Assembly: GCF_001559075.2 (NCBI RefSeq)
Contig: NZ_CP014015.2
Span: 4,840,720 to 4,904,719 of the forward strand
DNA length: 64,000 nucleotides
Reading direction: 5' to 3'
DNA from: Citrobacter amalonaticus
GTDB taxonomy: Bacteria; Pseudomonadota; Gammaproteobacteria; Enterobacterales; Enterobacteriaceae
The notes under the pieces were generated by a model. The model saw nothing but the letters and a program-made list of their open reading frames with translations, did no database searches and had not been told where the DNA came from. The stretch's first letter is position 1. The number at the start of each line of letters is the position of its first letter. Of the stretch, positions 61,648 through 64,000 are shown in pieces. The position numbers were made by a program, and so were the translations under genes.

Positions 61648-62964
61648 ATGGACTCCACCCTCATTTCCACCCCCTCCGCAGAGGAAACGCCATCGCTAAA
61701 TCGCGCCAGACGCGCCGCGCTGGGCAGCTTTGCTGGTGCCGTCGTCGACTGGTACGATTTTCTACTTTATGGCATTACCGCCGCGCTGGTCTTTAACCGT
61801 GAGTTTTTCCCGCAGGTCAGCCCGGCAATGGGTACGCTTGCCGCATTTGCCACCTTTGGCGTCGGTTTTCTGTTCCGTCCGCTGGGCGGCGTGATCTTCG
61901 GCCACTTCGGCGATCGCTTAGGCCGTAAGCGGATGCTGATGCTCACCGTCTGGATGATGGGTATTGCCACAGCATTGATTGGCATTCTTCCTTCATTCGC
62001 CGCGATCGGTTGGTGGGCGCCGGTACTGTTAGTACTGCTGCGCGCGATTCAGGGATTTGCCGTCGGCGGTGAATGGGGCGGTGCCGCGCTACTCTCCGTA
62101 GAAAGCGCGCCGGAAAACAAAAAAGCGTTCTACAGCAGCGGTGTTCAGGTGGGCTACGGCGTCGGCCTGCTACTTTCCACTGGTCTTGTGTCATTGATCA
62201 GTTATCTGACGACCGACGAGCAGTTCCTGAGCTGGGGCTGGCGTATTCCATTCCTGTTCAGTATCGTCCTGGTGCTCGGCGCACTATGGGTGAGAAACGG
62301 GATGGAAGAGTCAGCAGAATTTGAACAGCAGAAACAACAGGCACCCGATGAGAAAAAGCGCCTGCCGGTGATGGAAGCGCTCGCACGCCATCCGGGCGCC
62401 TTTTTAAAGATTATTGCGCTCCGTCTGTGCGAACTGCTGACGATGTACATCGTTACCGCATTCGCCCTGAACTACTCGACGCAAAACCTCGGCCTGCCGC
62501 GTGAGCTCTTTCTGAATATCGGCCTGTTGGTCGGTGGGCTAAGCTGCCTGACCATCCCCTGTTTTGCCTGGCTGGCAGACCGCTTTGGCCGTCGGCGCGT
62601 CTATATTACCGGTGCGTTGATTGGCACGCTAAGCGCATTTCCGTTCTTTATGGCTCTCGAATCTCAGTCGATTTTCTGGATTGTGTTCTTCTCGATCATG
62701 CTTGCTAACATCGCGCATGACATGGTGGTCTGTGTGCAGCAACCGATGTTCACCGGCATGTTCGGTGCGGGATATCGCTACAGCGGGGCTGGCGTGGGTT
62801 ATCAGGTCGCCAGCGTGGTGGGCGGCGGATTCACCCCCTTCATCGCTGCGGCGCTGGTTACCTTCTCGGGTGGTGACTGGCACAGCGTGGCTATCTACCT
62901 GCTGGCAGGTTGTCTGATTTCGGCCGCCACCGCATTGTTGATGAAAGATAAGCAACACGCCTGA
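61648..62964 (+). CDS. shiA: Shikimate transporter ShiA
   Basis: MFS metabolite:H+ symporter for shikimate and dehydroshikimate, 438 residues with 12 spans, E. coli length. The start is ATG 61648 (MDSTLISTPS). Typical motifs: GAVVDWYDFLLYG in TMS1 and GDRLGRKRMLML in the 2-3 loop. A GCGAGGGCC/GGCTCTCGC stem (62972-62993) follows the stop. Confidence 0.96.
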   Translation: MDSTLISTPSAEETPSLNRARRAALGSFAGAVVDWYDFLLYGITAALVFNREFFPQVSPAMGTLAAFATFGVGFLFRPLGGVIFGHFGDRLGRKRMLMLTVWMMGIATALIGILPSFAAIGWWAPVLLVLLRAIQGFAVGGEWGGAALLSVESAPENKKAFYSSGVQVGYGVGLLLSTGLVSLISYLTTDEQFLSWGWRIPFLFSIVLVLGALWVRNGMEESAEFEQQKQQAPDEKKRLPVMEALARHPGAFLKIIALRLCELLTMYIVTAFALNYSTQNLGLPRELFLNIGLLVGGLSCLTIPCFAWLADRFGRRRVYITGALIGTLSAFPFFMALESQSIFWIVFFSIMLANIAHDMVVCVQQPMFTGMFGAGYRYSGAGVGYQVASVVGGGFTPFIAAALVTFSGGDWHSVAIYLLAGCLISAATALLMKDKQHA

Positions 62965-63079
62965 ATTCTCTGCGAGGGCCATTCGGCTCTCGCCTCTTCG
63001 CTAAAACTCTGACTTTTGTTTCACATTCCGGTGACATACTATCGGGTGAGCAGTACACCTGTAGAACAAGGAGACACAG

Positions 63080-64000
63080 ATGAAGAGTAAGGGCTCCAGC
63101 CTGACGCCTGCACAAGCGCTGGAAAAACTTGACGCACTCTACGAGCAGTCGGTTCAGGCGCTACGCAGTGCCATTGGCAAGTACATTGAAACGGGGGAAC
63201 TTCCCGATCTCACCGCCCGGAGTAAAGGTCTTTTTGTTTATCCATCGCTTTCTGTTACCTGGAATGGCAATGCCACCAATCCCCCGAAAACCCGTGCTTA
63301 TGGGCGCTTTACTCATGCGGGTTGCTATACCACGACCATCACCCGTCCGGGACTGTTCCGCCCTTATCTGGAAGAACAGCTCACGCTGTTGTATCAGGAT
63401 TACGACGCACAGATCACCGTCGAGCCCTCACAGCATGAGATCCCCTATCCCTACGTGATTGACGGTTCTGAGCTTACGCTTGACCGCTCAATGAGCGCCG
63501 GGCTAACCCGCCATTTCCCAACCACCGAACTGGCGCAAATTGGCGATGAAACCGCAGATGGCATCTATCATCCCGTCGAGTATTCTCCCCTGTCGCACTT
63601 TGACGCACGACGGGTCGATTTCTCACTCGCCCGGCTGCGTCACTATACCGGCACGCCGGTGGAACATTTTCAGCCGTTCGTGTTGTTCACCAACTACACC
63701 CGCTATGTGGATGAGTTTGTGCGTTGGGGATGCAGTCAGATTCTGGATCCGGACAGCCCGTATATTGCGCTCTCCTGCGCCGGAGGCATCTGGATCACCG
63801 CTGAAACGGAAGCGCCCGAAGAAGCCATTTCCGACCTGGCCTGGAAGAAACACCAGATGCCAGCCTGGCATCTGATCACAGCCGACGGTCAGGGGATCAC
63901 GCTGGTGAATATTGGCGTAGGCCCGTCTAACGCCAAAACAATTTGCGACCATCTGGCGGTCCTGCGCCCGGATGTCTGGTTGATGATTGGTCACTGCGGC
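63080..64000 (+). CDS. amn: AMP nucleosidase Amn (3' end outside window)
   Basis: Splits AMP into adenine and ribose-5-phosphate. 307 of about 484 residues are visible, from ATG 63080 (MKSKGSSLTPAQALEKLD) preceded by AAGGAGAC. The N-terminal regulatory domain is complete, and the phosphorylase-like catalytic domain begins (VNIGVGPSNAKTICDHL ... MIGHCG). It ends at the window edge. Confidence 0.96.
   Translation, partial: MKSKGSSLTPAQALEKLDALYEQSVQALRSAIGKYIETGELPDLTARSKGLFVYPSLSVTWNGNATNPPKTRAYGRFTHAGCYTTTITRPGLFRPYLEEQLTLLYQDYDAQITVEPSQHEIPYPYVIDGSELTLDRSMSAGLTRHFPTTELAQIGDETADGIYHPVEYSPLSHFDARRVDFSLARLRHYTGTPVEHFQPFVLFTNYTRYVDEFVRWGCSQILDPDSPYIALSCAGGIWITAETEAPEEAISDLAWKKHQMPAWHLITADGQGITLVNIGVGPSNAKTICDHLAVLRPDVWLMIGHCG

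Overview
The window is 64 kb of enterobacterial chromosome. Gene order follows the Escherichia coli K-12 stretch from araG to amn almost step for step, and most proteins look like close orthologues, usually the same length to within a few residues. It differs from E. coli by several insertions and by an ompS1-type porin plus an autotransporter. A Citrobacter species or close relative fits best, because the arabinose ABC genes and an ompS1 homologue are both present. That is an inference from synteny, not a species identification. No CRISPR array, complete insertion sequence or prophage was seen.

Layout. 1-2176: arabinose import (araG, cut by the window edge, and araF). 2495-8531: a DJ-1/PfpI protein, ferritins ftnB and ftnA, yecJ, the small protein azuC, an accessory MFS exporter and RpiB-like isomerase, yecR and yecH. 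8724-10629: tyrP with TyrR boxes, and yecA. 10741-13628: four same-strand accessory genes (orphan ORF, LysE-type exporter, AraC-type regulator, GDXG hydrolase) lying between yecA and the tRNA cluster leuZ-cysT-glyW. 14283-18847: pgsA, uvrC-uvrY, yecF, sdiA. 19083-22411: the cystine/D-cysteine locus tcyN-tcyL-dcyD-tcyJ.

22499-42645 is the main late flagellar region: fliZ, fliA, fliC, fliDST, then amyA, yedD, yedEF, fliE, and the long fliF-K and fliL-R runs. These encode the MS ring, C ring, export gate and ATPase, hook-length ruler, flagellin, filament cap and their chaperones. Sigma-28 promoters can be read directly upstream of fliC and fliD. 42926-52278: rcsA with an RcsAB box, dsrB, yodD, the sRNA DsrA, yedP, the diguanylate cyclase dgcQ, yodC, yedI, yedA, the vsr-dcm methylation/repair pair, yedJ and yedR.

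52279-57472 is the most variable part: an AT-rich stretch with a candidate RseX-like sRNA, an ompS1-type porin, and a large autotransporter. 57870-64000: tRNA-Ser, mtfA, cbl and nac between two identical tRNA-Asn units (136-bp direct repeats), shiA, and the start of amn. nac has a readable sigma-54 promoter and an NtrC site.

I found no convincing new multi-gene system. The best leads are the four-gene block beside leuZ, the autotransporter, the candidate sRNA upstream of ompS1, and the repeat pair flanking cbl-nac.
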